Source: Verrucomicrobiota bacterium (GTDB taxonomy: Bacteria > Verrucomicrobiota > Verrucomicrobiia > Limisphaerales > JADJPG01). Taken from it: a stretch of DNA of 64,000 nucleotides. Numbering within the stretch: the first letter of the stretch is position 1; each line of letters begins with the position of its first letter. The translations under genes and the position numbers were made by a program. The notes under the pieces were generated by a model. It was not told the origin of the DNA and ran no database searches. It worked only from the letters and a program-made list of their open reading frames with translations. Of this stretch, positions 12,102 to 22,140 are shown in pieces. Location: assembly GCA_016713365.1 (NCBI GenBank), contig JADJPG010000001.1, forward strand, positions 124,001 through 188,000. The letters are read 5' to 3'.

Positions 12102-15100
12102 ATGCGCCCGGCGAAGGATGCCAAAACAAAGCCGGCGAAACCGCCCCGTTCGCTGGGCTGGCGCATGTTCTTCACCACCTTCAAGTGGTGCCGCATTTCC
12201 ATCCTGCTCGTTGTCCTCGTCATCATCATCCTGGGCCTCTTCCTCAACCATGTCGGCCTGCCCGACTGGCTGGAGCGCCGCGTCGAGGAACAGTTCCGCG
12301 CGAACGGCTGGGCGCTGCAATTCACCAAACTCCGCCTCCGCTGGTATCACGGCATCGTGGCCGAAGGCCTGCACCTCCAGCGCACGAATGCGCCAGCCGG
12401 GCCGACTCTTTTTCTCCAGACCGCTGAGTTTCGTCTGAACTGGAGATCCTGCGGCATCTCGATCTCGAACCAGACAGCGTGATGCTTCGCGGCGGTCGGC
12501 TCTTCTGGCCACTAGTCGCCACCAACCGCCCGAAACGCACACTGGTGCTCGAAGAACTCGGTGGCGAGCTTGCCTTCAAGCGCAACGACACGTGGGAACT
12601 CAAATACATTGAGGCAAACATCCTCAACACTCACGTGCGCTTCCGCGGTGACATCACCAATGCCTCGCTGATTCGCGAGTGGCGCCTGCCCGCGCCTTCA
12701 CCGGACGCCACCACCCCTTCCGACCGCTGGCACACGCTGCTCAGCGAGGCCGAAAAAGTACGATTCACCGGACGCCCCGAGCTGAACGTCATCTTCTCCG
12801 GCGACGCCACGGACTGGAAAACGTTCGATACCAAGCTCAAGTTCACCGCCACCGCCGTGGATTCACCGTGGGCCAGCGGCACGAACGTCACCCTCGCCAT
12901 CGAACTCCTCCCGCCACCGCGCACGAATGAACCGACCCGCATCGACATCAAGGCCAGCGCGCAGAACACCTTCACCCGCTGGGCGACCGCCACGAATCTC
13001 GACCTGAAACTCGTCTTTGAACCGCCGCACACCCGCAGTCATCCCACCAACTTCCTGCTGCTGATCGATCTGCACGGCGCCGCAACGCCGTGGGGCAATG
13101 CCGGCCATGTCTTCACCGAAGTGCGGTCGCATCCGTCCGGCACCAATGAAACGCTGAAAGAAACGCGCGCCGACGTGACCATCGAGAACTTCGTCGGCCA
13201 GGATTCGACCGCAAACCGCGCGCGCATCACCGCCACGCTGGCACATCCGTTTGACAACTTTTTCCCCTCCACCGCGCAAACGGCATGGACGTTCAACGAT
13301 CTGGAAACGCCCGCTGCGACCTCGCAGTGGATTCGGGTGAACACCACGCTGGCGCTGCCCGAGCAAAGCCAGATTCGCCTCGCCGCCACCAATCTCGCGT
13401 GGTTCGAACGCATCGCCAACCTTCCCTTCCAGGCAAACGTCAGCGTCAGCAACACCGCCATCTCCCAGCTGCTCCTGCCCTCCGTGGACTTGCAGGCCCA
13501 CTGGGAGTTCCCGGAGCTGCGGCTCGAATCCGGCGGCCAGATGGAGACGGATTCCGCCTCGGCGCAATTCTCACTCAACACCGACACCCGCGAAGTCACG
13601 TTCCACGTGCGCGGCTCGATGGATCACCGCCGCGCCGCGAGTCTGATCAGCACCAACGCCAGCGAGTGGATTGAAGACCTCAGCTTTGTTTCGCCGCCCA
13701 CCAATTTTCTTCAAGGCCGTTTCGTCCTGCCATCGGTCACCAACAGCACCATCGCCTGGCGGCACGATGTGTTGCCGACACTGTCACTGGCGGGCGAATT
13801 CGATTCCCCAGCTGGCGCGTTCCGCGGAGTGTCGTTCAGCTCCATCCGCATTCCCATCACGCTGACGAATTCTCTGTGGCAAACTCCCGGCATCAGCCTC
13901 GCGCAAAGCAATGGCGCCATTCGCATCGCGGGATCGGGCGATCAATCCACCAGCCGTTTCCATTTCGAAGTTGCGAGTGATTTCGATCTGCTCACCTTGC
14001 GATCCGCCATGCCGACCAACGCCGCCAGTTTCTTCGACTGGTTTGTCTGGCCCGCCCCGCCCCGGATCAATGCGGCGCTGAGCGGTTACTGGACGAATTT
14101 CGCCACGGTCGGCTCCAGTGGCAGCGTGGCATTTACGAACACCACCTTCCGTGAGCAGTTCGTGAACTCCGCCACCGCGCGATTCATCTACACCAATCAG
14201 CTCCTCTCCATTCTCGATCCTTTCGTCCGCCGCAAGGGCGAGTGGGGCACGGCAGACGGCATCGCCCTGGACCTTGCGCACCAGCGGCTGTATCTGACGA
14301 ACGCCATCGGCAAGATGGCTCCGCGCGTCATCACCCGCGCGATTGGTCCCCGAATTGACGCGGTGGTGGCGCCTTATGTGTTCGAGGGTTCGCCGGACGC
14401 CAAGACTCACGGTGTCTTCGCACTCAAACCCGGTGACAACGGACACGATGTCCGGTTTGAAGTCGACGGGGGACCGTTCCACTGGGACCGCTTCCACTTC
14501 GAGAAGGCGAAAGCCGTTTTGTTGTGGAAGGGAGACACCCTGACGATTACCAACACCTCTGGCCGCTGGCACGGTGCCGCGGTGAATGGCTCCGCGTTCT
14601 TTGATTTTGATCGGACGACTCCGGACAACTTGTTCGCATTCCAGGCCCGGTTGGAAGACGGCGACCTTCGCAAGATTCTCAAGGACCTCCAGCCCGACCG
14701 GAAAGGAAAGGTCGAAGGCCGGGTCGACGGCGAATTGAACATCACCCGCGCCTACACCACGGACTGGAAAAGCTGGCAGGGCCAAGGCTTCGCCCACATG
14801 ACCAACGGCCTGCTCTGGGACATCCCGCTCTTCGGCGTGTTCTCGCCCATTCTCAACGCCGTGCTTCCGGGCGCCGGCCTCGGCAACAGCCGCGCGCGCG
14901 ATGCCGGCATGACCTTCGTCATTTCGAACAGCGTGATTCACACGAAGGACCTGGAAATCCGCGCGACGGCCATGCGAATGAACTACAAGGGCACGGTGGA
15001 TTTCGACCAGAAGGTAGAGGGAAGAATGGAGGCGGAGCTGTTGCGGGATTTTCCGGCGATCGGTTTCCTGATCAGCAAAGTGCTCTGGCCCGTCACCAAG

Positions 15101-15301
15101 CTTTTCGAATACGAGATCACCGGCACGCTGAACGATCCGAAGACAGCCGAACGCTACTTCATCTCCAAAGCGCTTCTTGCTCCGCTACATCCGCTGAAAA
15201 CTTTGAAGGAACTGTTCAACCCGGAGGAAAAGGACAGCCCGCCATCGCCGCCCAGGACAGAAGAGACTCCGGCCAATCCGCCGGCGCCGAAGTCACTCTA
15301 G
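12102..15301 (+). CDS. Large AsmA/DUF3971-like protein, reading frame broken once near 12447
   Basis: A protein of about 1066 residues split over two frames. The 5' part (12102 to about 12447) has a basic N-terminus and a membrane anchor (about 33-52). The 3' part carries the long beta-rich body and an AsmA-type C-terminus (GKVEGRVDGELNI, DLEIRATAMRMNYKGTVDFD, ITGTLNDPKTAERYF). At 12441-12452 the downstream frame reads LRHLDLEPDSVMLRGG and joins the upstream LNWRS if one base is restored in the CC at 12448-12449. As assembled, the first frame stops at 12482. Such proteins are thought to bridge inner and outer membranes and move lipid. The 3' end overlaps convergent coaC by 9 bases. Confidence 0.85.
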
Positions 15302-15835
15302 CAGTTCGCTGGTCCTCCGCACGATTTCGTCCACCGTCTCGAGACGCCCGACGCCTTCGTAGCCGCAAGAAAGCATTCCCGAATCCGGTCCGACAAACTG
15401 CACGCCGCGACTCTTCAACGTGGCCACATTCTGCTGCGTGGCCGGGTGCTGCCACATCTTGCCGTTCATCGCCGGCGCGATCAGAATCTTCGCCGCCGGA
15501 TTGATCGCCAACGCAATACAAGTTAGCGCATCATCCGCAATGCCCGCCGCCAGCTTCGCGATGACATTCGCCGTGGCCGGCGCAACGAGCAGCAGGTCCG
15601 CCGAATCCGCCAGCGTGATGTGCGTCGGCTTCCAGCCTTCCTCCTCGTCGTAGAGATCCGTCACCACCGGATGCCTCGAAAGCGTCTTGAACGGCAGCGG
15701 CGTGATAAACCGTTGCGCATCGGCCGTCATCACCACATGCACGCTGTGACCGGCCTTCGTCAGCAGGCTGGCGATATCGACCGCCTTGTGCGCGGCGATG
15801 GAACCAGTGACTCCAAGGACAATCGTCTTACTCAT
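15293..15835 (-). CDS. coaC: Phosphopantothenoylcysteine decarboxylase subunit (CoaC half, flavoprotein)
   Basis: A 180-residue flavoprotein that decarboxylates phosphopantothenoylcysteine to phosphopantetheine in coenzyme A synthesis. Diagnostic features are the nucleotide-binding start GVTGSIAAHKA, the catalytic His in THITLAD, the flavin-site APATANVIAKLA, the substrate-clamp PAMNGKMW and the active-site Cys in MLSCGYEGVGRL. Many bacteria fuse this to the ligase CoaB. Here only the CoaC half is present, so CoaB must be encoded elsewhere. The start at 15835 (MSKTIVLG) overlaps the end of gmk by 8 bases. Two upstream residues-worth of alternative start exist, but MSKTIVLG fits the family. 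Confidence 0.92.
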   Translation of the reverse strand: MSKTIVLGVTGSIAAHKAVDIASLLTKAGHSVHVVMTADAQRFITPLPFKTLSRHPVVTDLYDEEEGWKPTHITLADSADLLLVAPATANVIAKLAAGIADDALTCIALAINPAAKILIAPAMNGKMWQHPATQQNVATLKSRGVQFVGPDSGMLSCGYEGVGRLETVDEIVRRTSELLE

Positions 15836-16517
15836 ACGCGGGCAACTGGGCACGACCGTGCTTCATCTGCTCGGCATCCAAAATCGCCTGCAACCGGCGC
15901 ACATCTTCCGCGATGCTGGAGCTGACAATGAGGTAATCAAAATTCTTCCACTGCGAAATCTCCTGCTTCGCCACACCCAGGCGCTTGGCAATGGTCTGTG
16001 ACGAGTCCTGCCCGCGCTTCTTCAAACGCGTTTCAAGGATGTCAATCGACGGCGGTGTGAGAAACACCGTGACCAGCGCATTCCGCAACTCCACGTCTTC
16101 CTCAGCATGCGCCCGGATCGCCGCCGCGCCCTGCACGTCCACATTCAACAGGACGTCCTTGCCCATGCGCAGCTTGCTTAAGACCTCGGACTTCAGCGTG
16201 CCATAGCTGTTGCCATAGACCGTCGCGTGTTCGAGGAAGTTTCCAGCCTGAACCCGCTTCAGAAAATCACCCGCATCCAGAAAGTAATAATCCACGCCGT
16301 CCTTCTCCCCCGCCCGCGGATCGCGCGTCGTGCAGGTGATCGCGCGCGACATGTTCGGTCGCGCCGCCAGCGTCTGCTCGCACAGGGTCGTCTTGCCCGT
16401 GCCAGACGGCGCAGAGATCACGACGAGCATCGGGCTGGTGAGAAGGGCTGGCATATTCTTCTGGGCCGCTCCACCGGAAGCGGCAGGACGATTCTCTTCC
16501 TTGGCGGCCGGCTTCAT
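15828..16517 (-). CDS. gmk: Guanylate kinase
   Basis: Phosphorylates GMP to GDP with ATP. The 229-residue protein has the P-loop SAPSGTGKT at 35-43, the GMP-binding TTRDPRAGEKDGVDYYF region and the LNVDVQGA motif, so all active-site elements are present. About 20 extra residues precede the core; the ATG at 16517 is supported by a 4-base overlap (ATGA) with the yicC stop. It is in the common yicC-gmk-coa order, although rpoZ, often found next, is missing here. Confidence 0.96.
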   Translation of the reverse strand: MKPAAKEENRPAASGGAAQKNMPALLTSPMLVVISAPSGTGKTTLCEQTLAARPNMSRAITCTTRDPRAGEKDGVDYYFLDAGDFLKRVQAGNFLEHATVYGNSYGTLKSEVLSKLRMGKDVLLNVDVQGAAAIRAHAEEDVELRNALVTVFLTPPSIDILETRLKKRGQDSSQTIAKRLGVAKQEISQWKNFDYLIVSSSIAEDVRRLQAILDAEQMKHGRAQLPAYE

Positions 16518-17395
16518 TCGACGTTCTGGGCTTGTTCGCGGAATTTCTCCAACTCGGTCTTCAGCACCACGACCTCGCGGGAAATTGCACCGTCATTTGC
16601 CTTCGAGCCGATAGTGTTGATCTCGCGGTTCATTTCCTGCGCGAGAAAATCCAGCGTCCGGCCCACGGGCTCGTCCGACTTCACGCAGTCATCGAACTGT
16701 TGAAAGTGGCTCTGCAACCGCGTGAGCTCCTCCGAGATGTCCGAACGGTCCGCGAAGAAGACGACCTCCTTCAACAGCCGTTCCTCATCGATCTTCAACT
16801 CCTCCAGCCCCGCGCCCTTGATGCGCTCGACGAGCTGGTCGCGGTAACGTTTCTGCACCTGCGGTGCCTCCTTGCGGACACGCGCCACGGCCTTGCGCAT
16901 CGTGGACATCCGCTCGCACAAATCCTTTTTGAGGTTCGCCCCCTCCTTGCTGCGCATCTTCACCAGCATCGTGAGGCCGAGCTGCAACGCCTCGTTCACG
17001 GACGGCCAGAACGCCTCGGCATCACCAACGTCGTCATTAGTTTCGAAGACACCCGGCGCGCGGACCAGATGATCGAGCGAGAGGTCGTCCTTGAGCTTCA
17101 GCTCCTTCGCCAACTGGCGCAGCTCGCGCGCGTAGGCCTTGGCGAGCGTGGTGTTGACGCGGACGCGCGCGGCCTCCCGGCCTTCGCCGGCGTGCAAGGT
17201 GACGCGGACGGTCACGCGGCCCCGGGCAACCTTGCGGTTCACCTCGTCACGAACCTGGGCTTCCAAAACTTCCAGCTCGCGAGGGAGGTTGATGGAGATT
17301 TCGCTCTGCTTGCGATTCACCGAGCTGAGCTCAACGGTGATCTTGAAACCGCTCTGGGAACATTCACCCCATCCATAGCCGGTCATTGATTTCAT
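16514..17395 (-). CDS. yicC: YicC-family endoribonuclease
   Basis: The N-terminus MKSMTGYGWGE and the C-terminal block FFADRSDISEELTRLQSHF...LDFLAQEMNREINTIGSKAND are the two conserved signatures of the YicC/YloC family, now known to be endoribonucleases acting in RNA turnover. The frame is open 45 bases further upstream, but MKSMTGYG is the family start (17395). Length 293 residues is normal. It is translationally coupled to gmk. Confidence 0.94.
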   Translation of the reverse strand: MKSMTGYGWGECSQSGFKITVELSSVNRKQSEISINLPRELEVLEAQVRDEVNRKVARGRVTVRVTLHAGEGREAARVRVNTTLAKAYARELRQLAKELKLKDDLSLDHLVRAPGVFETNDDVGDAEAFWPSVNEALQLGLTMLVKMRSKEGANLKKDLCERMSTMRKAVARVRKEAPQVQKRYRDQLVERIKGAGLEELKIDEERLLKEVVFFADRSDISEELTRLQSHFQQFDDCVKSDEPVGRTLDFLAQEMNREINTIGSKANDGAISREVVVLKTELEKFREQAQNVE

Positions 17396-17482
17396 GCGCG
17401 GGATGGCATTAGCACAAATGGGATGGCCGATGCGACGCATTTCTTAAAGCGCCAAGCCAGAGATCTACCAATCGCGAAGACG

Positions 17483-17914
17483 CTACGGTTTCTGAACTAT
17501 GTGCCGTAATTCCTCAATTTCCGATTCACTGAGCAGCTCGACCGTGTCGGTCGAGCCTTGAAAACGGTAGACGTCGAAAACTTCAGCGTTCCTCTTCCGC
17601 TCACGATCGTTGTAGTAGTAGTATGTGACGGTAACTTTAGGAATCACCGAGCCAATCGAATTCCGTGGAGGCTGCCGAGGAGTGATTCGTGCAAGCCAGC
17701 GTCGTACTTGAATCATGACGTCGGCTTCGTCGCTTCGAACCGTGTGGGTGTGATGTTCAGAATCCTTCCATTCATTCCACTCAACGACCATTAGATCGGG
17801 ATTTTTTCCATATAAACCCAAAGAAGATTGATCGATGGACGTGCAACCGCATGCAAAGAAGGCAAGTGCCAAACTAGTCACCATGCATTCTAATCGCATC
17901 GAACGAGTCCTCAC
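17483..17914 (-). CDS. Hypothetical lipoprotein
   Basis: A 143-residue protein with a signal peptide ending in a lipobox-like FACGC, so it is likely lipid-anchored and exported. The remainder is beta-rich, with a run of four Tyr (VTVTYYYYNDRERKR). I recognise no family. The ATG overlaps the trpB stop by four bases, so it is co-transcribed with trpB, but nothing connects it to tryptophan synthesis. G+C content is visibly lower than in the neighbouring genes, which may mean recent acquisition. Confidence 0.65.
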   Translation of the reverse strand: MRTRSMRLECMVTSLALAFFACGCTSIDQSSLGLYGKNPDLMVVEWNEWKDSEHHTHTVRSDEADVMIQVRRWLARITPRQPPRNSIGSVIPKVTVTYYYYNDRERKRNAEVFDVYRFQGSTDTVELLSESEIEELRHIVQKP

Positions 17915-19113
17915 AGCTTCACCAAGTTCGCCACCTGGCTCACGTCCTTGTCGCCGCGACCGGACAAATTCACGATCACCAAGTCGTCCTTCGACATCTT
18001 CGGTGCGCGCTCGATCAACGCGGCCACCGCATGGGAACTTTCGAGCGCGGGAATGATGCCTTCCAAGCGCGCCAGCTTCATAAAGGCATTCAGCGCCTGC
18101 TCATCAGTCGCGTAGGAATACTCCACGCGATTCTGGTCACGTAACCACGCGTGCTCCGGCCCCACCGCCGCGTAATCGAGTCCGGCCGACACGCTGTGTG
18201 TAAGTTGAATTTGCCCGAACTCATCCTGCAGGATGTAACTCTGCGTTCCCTGCAGCACGCCGAGCGAGCCGCCTTGAAACCGCGCCGCATGTTTCTCCGG
18301 CTTGATGCCTTCGCCCCCCGCTTCGACACCCAGCATCTTCACGGATGCGTCGTTCAGGAAAGGATAGAAGAGCCCAATGGCATTCGAGCCTCCGCCGACG
18401 CAGGCGATCAGCAGGTTCGGCAATCGTTCTTCCTTCTCCAGAATCTGCCGCCGCGCTTCATCGCCGATCACGCGTTGGAAATTCCGGACCATCAGCGGAT
18501 ATGGATGCGCACCGTAAGCGGTGCCAAGGATGTAGTGCGTACTGCGAACATTGGTCACCCAGTCGCGCATCGCTTCGTTCACCGCTTCCTTGAGTGTCTT
18601 CTGACCGGCCGTCACCGGAACCACCTCTGCGCCCAGCATCTTCATCCGATAGACGTTCAGCGCCTGCCGCGCGCAGTCGACCTCGCCCATGTAGATCACG
18701 CACTTCATGCCGAACATCGCGCTGACCGTCGCCGTCGCCACGCCGTGCTGGCCCGCGCCCGTCTCGGCGATGATGCGCGTCTTGCCCATGCGCTTCGCGA
18801 GAAGGATCTGGCCCATCGCGTTGTTGATCTTGTGAGCGCCGGTGTGGAGCAAATCCTCGCGCTTGAGGTAAACCTTCGGCCCGCCGAGTTCACGAGTGAG
18901 GCGCTCGGCAAAATACAGCGGCGTGGGACGCCCGCAAAATTCGCGCAGGTAGTAATTCAACTCCCGTTGAAACTCCGGATCGTGCTGGGCGCGGAAGTAT
19001 TCCTCCTCCAGCTGCAGCAACGGATGCATCAACGTCTCCGGCACAAACCGGCCCCCGTAGGCTCCGAAATGTCCGCGGGCATCCGGCAACGACTCTGTGG
19101 CAATGGCGCTCAT
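17911..19113 (-). CDS. trpB: Tryptophan synthase beta chain
   Basis: A 400-residue PLP enzyme joining indole and serine to make tryptophan. It has the AYGGRFVPETLMHPL start, the PLP-binding Lys95 in LLHTGAHKINNAMGQ, ETGAGQHGVATA, the phosphate-binding CVGGGSNAIGLF and GLDYAAVGPEHAWL. Length and motifs are complete for the TrpB1 type. No trpA or other trp gene adjoins it, and downstream genes are unrelated, so the trp pathway is scattered. It starts 85 bases after the flgL stop on the same strand. Confidence 0.97.
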   Translation of the reverse strand: MSAIATESLPDARGHFGAYGGRFVPETLMHPLLQLEEEYFRAQHDPEFQRELNYYLREFCGRPTPLYFAERLTRELGGPKVYLKREDLLHTGAHKINNAMGQILLAKRMGKTRIIAETGAGQHGVATATVSAMFGMKCVIYMGEVDCARQALNVYRMKMLGAEVVPVTAGQKTLKEAVNEAMRDWVTNVRSTHYILGTAYGAHPYPLMVRNFQRVIGDEARRQILEKEERLPNLLIACVGGGSNAIGLFYPFLNDASVKMLGVEAGGEGIKPEKHAARFQGGSLGVLQGTQSYILQDEFGQIQLTHSVSAGLDYAAVGPEHAWLRDQNRVEYSYATDEQALNAFMKLARLEGIIPALESSHAVAALIERAPKMSKDDLVIVNLSGRGDKDVSQVANLVKL

Positions 19114-19197
19114 AATGCGCCGTTACCTTAGCGATGCAACGGGAGGGAGTCGAGGGAGAGATTGTGAGGCCGAGACCAACCGAACTACTGAACCCGA

Positions 19198-20133
19198 CTA
19201 GCGCAGGTAATCGAGCAGCGAGCTACCGAGGATCTTGCCGGCGCTCTGCAGGGCGGCCGAATAAGCCGTTTGCGTCTGGTTCAGGCGGACCAATGTTTGC
19301 GCCAGATCGGCATCCACTTCATTCGAGACCAGCACTTCGAGCGTATCGGTTCGATTCGTGGCGATGGTGTCCGTCGCTTCCAAGCGCGACTGAATCGCTC
19401 CGTTCGTTCCGATGTGATACAGGAAGTTATCCTCGTCACGACCGAGATTCACACGGTCCGTCGATTCAATGGTGGTGATATCGCCGGCCAGCAAGTTGTC
19501 CTGCAGCGCGATGAGATGATTGAAGAAATCAGCGCCCACCCGGTTGTCGGTGATCAAACCTCGCGGACCGCTGCCACTCGTGTTCTCGCCGATGCTTTGC
19601 GCGCTCAAGGTGATTCCGGAGGCAATCTCGCTCTCCGCCAGGCTGGTGTTGCCGTTGTACGTCACCGCCGTGACATTTCCGTTCGCGTCCTCCGTCAACT
19701 GAAAGGGCGCCTGATCACTCAACGTGCCTGAGAAAATGTAGTCCCCACGATTCTTCGTGTTCGCCGCCTGCACCGCCGTCTTGATCAATTCAGTGACTTC
19801 CTTCGCATACAGGTTGAGCTCGTCCTGCGACTTCAAGCCGTCCGCGGAGATCGAGATTTCGCGCACGCGATCCGACACGTTCTTCAACGCCTTGATCGAG
19901 TTGAAGCTCGCGGTGGCCAGCTCCTGATGGCGGTCGATGTTGCGCTGGTATTGGCCGACGGACTTCGCCTCGGCCTGCATGTCGAGCACCCGCCGCATCG
20001 CCACCGGATCATCCTCCGGCAATTGCACCAGCTGGCCCGTCGCCGCCTGGTTCTGCAATTTGTTCTGCCGCTGGCTGAGCGACGTCAACTGGTTCAGCAG
20101 GCTGTTGGGGAAAGTATTGGCTGTGACACGCAT
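19198..20133 (-). CDS. flgL: Flagellar hook-associated protein 3 (hook-filament junction)
   Basis: A 311-residue flagellin-like protein. The N-terminal helix pair (MRVTANTF, LSQRQNKLQNQAATG, LPEDDPVAMRRVLDMQAEAK) and the C-terminal helix (LAQTLVRLNQTQTAYSAALQSAGKILGSSLLDYLR) are the D0/D1 coiled-coil regions that pack into the filament axis. The central variable domain is small. It is secreted through the flagellar export gate, lacks a signal peptide and is the last gene of the flgF-flgL run, 51 bases after flgK. Confidence 0.94.
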   Translation of the reverse strand: MRVTANTFPNSLLNQLTSLSQRQNKLQNQAATGQLVQLPEDDPVAMRRVLDMQAEAKSVGQYQRNIDRHQELATASFNSIKALKNVSDRVREISISADGLKSQDELNLYAKEVTELIKTAVQAANTKNRGDYIFSGTLSDQAPFQLTEDANGNVTAVTYNGNTSLAESEIASGITLSAQSIGENTSGSGPRGLITDNRVGADFFNHLIALQDNLLAGDITTIESTDRVNLGRDEDNFLYHIGTNGAIQSRLEATDTIATNRTDTLEVLVSNEVDADLAQTLVRLNQTQTAYSAALQSAGKILGSSLLDYLR

Positions 20134-20184
20134 GATGCTTGGCGTCCGTTCACCGACGGCGCATTAGGGATTCAATCCATTACT

Positions 20185-21615
20185 TCAACGTTTGAGGTTA
20201 ATCACCGTCTCCAGCATTTCGTCGATCGTGGTGATCAATTTCGCGGATGCCTCGAAACCGCGTTGAAACTTGATGAGATCCGTCATCTCTTCGTCGAGCG
20301 AAACGCCGCTCACCGAATCGCGCTGACGCAGCAGCATGCTCTCGACGATCTGCTGGTTGGCGAGCTGCGTGTTCGTTCCGTTCAACGCCTGGCCCAACGC
20401 CGTCACGGTCTGGCCATAACTCTCCAGGAACGTTTCACCATTGAGCCCCGCGTGTGCCTTGTCTGCGAGCTGGGCCATCTCTCGAATTACAGTATTGTCG
20501 CCCACCGCCCCGGAAACTCCGCTCGCCTGAAGCAGCGTCGGATCCGCCGTCAACGCCGTGTTTACCGCGATGTCCGACGCATCCGTTCCGTTAAAAAATG
20601 CCGCGCCCGATGTTCCACCGAGGCCGAAGCCTCCCGCATGCACCGCATTCACCTCGCTGATCAACGTACTGGCCAGCGTGTCAAGCTGCGTCTGGATCAG
20701 TTGAAGATCCGTATCCCGCGCATCGATGGTTCCCTGCATGGAGCCGCCAGTGAGATTCAACGCCGTCCCTCCCGTCGCAGTACGAACGAGAAACTGTCCG
20801 CCACCCGCATCGTAGGTTTCCAGCGTGTCGTCCAAATTCGGTCCGGACACCAACGTCACACCATCGATCGCAATGTCGATGCTCCCGTTGGTGTTCGTCG
20901 TGGTTTCCACCTTCACTAGCGCTGCCAGATCTTCGATCCGCTTCTGGCGGATGTCGCGCAAGTCATTCGCCTTCGCAGTCGTTCCCAGCTCCGCCGCGAT
21001 AATCTGTTCGTTCAATTTAGCGATGTCCCCGAGCGCGATGTTGGCCTGCTCCACATCGCTGTCCAAAGATTCACTCAGCGATGTGCGCAGATCATCAAGC
21101 CTCGTCGACACCTGATTGAACTGCGTCGCGAGGCTCTCCGCCTTGATGAGCAGCACCTGGCGCTCGGAGATCGACGTCGGGTTCGTCGAAAGACTCTGCA
21201 TCGCGTTGAACATCTCCGACATGTGTTCCGCAATGCCGTGCTGGCCGCCAACTCCGCTCGCCGCGGCCGCGCCTTCCGCGCCGGTCGCCTGACGATCAAT
21301 CTGCTGTCCGAGCGCCGCCTGTCCGAACTGCAACGCCCGCTGACGACTCTCGTAAGCACCGCGAACACTCGTCTCGTTGACGATCTGTCGATCGATCAAC
21401 GCGTCACGCAGCTGGTAAATTCCGACCGCGTCCGCGCCCGTTCCCTGCGGCCCCATGTCGGACGGAATGGTCAGCGACGTCTCAATGGCCACGCGCTGCC
21501 GTGCGTAGCCCGGCGTGTTGACGTTGGCCAGATTGTGCCCCGCGACTTCCGTGCCGTTGCGTTGCGTTTGCAACGAGCGGTTCGCGAGACTGAGAGTGCC
21601 GAAGAGTCCGAGCAT
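20185..21615 (-). CDS. flgK: Flagellar hook-associated protein 1
   Basis: A 476-residue protein. The N-terminus (LANRSLQTQRNGTEVAGHNLANVNTPGYARQRV) is the rod/hook-family motif and the C-terminus (LDEEMTDLIKFQRGFEASAKLITTIDEMLETVINLK) is the matching D0 helix. FlgK forms the first hook-filament junction layer and is exported by the flagellar T3SS. It follows flgN, its likely chaperone gene, by 20 bases. A GCCGATAT 12 bases upstream of the start resembles a sigma-28 -10 box but lacks a -35 partner. Confidence 0.95.
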   Translation of the reverse strand: MLGLFGTLSLANRSLQTQRNGTEVAGHNLANVNTPGYARQRVAIETSLTIPSDMGPQGTGADAVGIYQLRDALIDRQIVNETSVRGAYESRQRALQFGQAALGQQIDRQATGAEGAAAASGVGGQHGIAEHMSEMFNAMQSLSTNPTSISERQVLLIKAESLATQFNQVSTRLDDLRTSLSESLDSDVEQANIALGDIAKLNEQIIAAELGTTAKANDLRDIRQKRIEDLAALVKVETTTNTNGSIDIAIDGVTLVSGPNLDDTLETYDAGGGQFLVRTATGGTALNLTGGSMQGTIDARDTDLQLIQTQLDTLASTLISEVNAVHAGGFGLGGTSGAAFFNGTDASDIAVNTALTADPTLLQASGVSGAVGDNTVIREMAQLADKAHAGLNGETFLESYGQTVTALGQALNGTNTQLANQQIVESMLLRQRDSVSGVSLDEEMTDLIKFQRGFEASAKLITTIDEMLETVINLKR

Positions 21616-21635
21616 ATTACTTCCTTTATATCGGC

Positions 21636-22133
21636 TTATCCGACCGCCTCGTAGAGGGGCGGTGTGGGCAAGACGTGCGATTCCCGATTCCCGTGGCCGT
21701 TGTAAACCTGAGTTTCACGCGCCGGCAGGAACATGCTCATGAACTGCTGCATCAGCTCGACTGAGCGGCTCAACAAAAGATGGTTCTGACGGGCCTTCTG
21801 CTGGACCCGCTGGAGAAGGGAATTGTTCTCGTCGACCAGCGATTCGACCAAGGGCCGGTAAGCCGCCGGCAGCAATCCGGCAATCTCCACAAAGGTCGAC
21901 GATTCCAGAATCGCCAGATCGCGAGCCAGGTCACGCTGGCACTTTTCGCGATCGCGGCGCGCAGCTTGAATGACTTGCGCCTGATTCTGCACCGCGGTGG
22001 TTGCCACCAGCATCTCGTCGGCAGCCCGGTTGATCGCGTGTTGTTGCTGCTGCTCCAGCAACGCCAGCATTTCGCCGTAGTGCTGCAACTCCTCGCGCAG
22101 CGCGGCAATCAGTTTCTCGAGTGGTTCAGTCAT
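21636..22133 (-). CDS. flgN: FlgN-like flagellar export chaperone
   Basis: A 165-residue, almost wholly helical protein. The N-terminus (LEKLIAALREELQHYGEMLALLEQQQ) and the later DENNSLLQRVQQKARQNHLLLSRSVELM stretch match the FlgN fold, a chaperone for FlgK and FlgL. It lies directly upstream of flgK, as in many bacteria. The last 35 residues look disordered. Sequence identity in this family is low, so the call rests on helix pattern and position. Confidence 0.8.
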   Translation of the reverse strand: MTEPLEKLIAALREELQHYGEMLALLEQQQQHAINRAADEMLVATTAVQNQAQVIQAARRDREKCQRDLARDLAILESSTFVEIAGLLPAAYRPLVESLVDENNSLLQRVQQKARQNHLLLSRSVELMQQFMSMFLPARETQVYNGHGNRESHVLPTPPLYEAVG

Positions 22134-22140
22134 GGACTAT

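Noticed and set aside
21628..21640. GCCGATAT just before flgK as a sigma-28 -10 box
   Set aside because: No TAAA-like -35 element 15 bases upstream, and it lies within the end of flgN.
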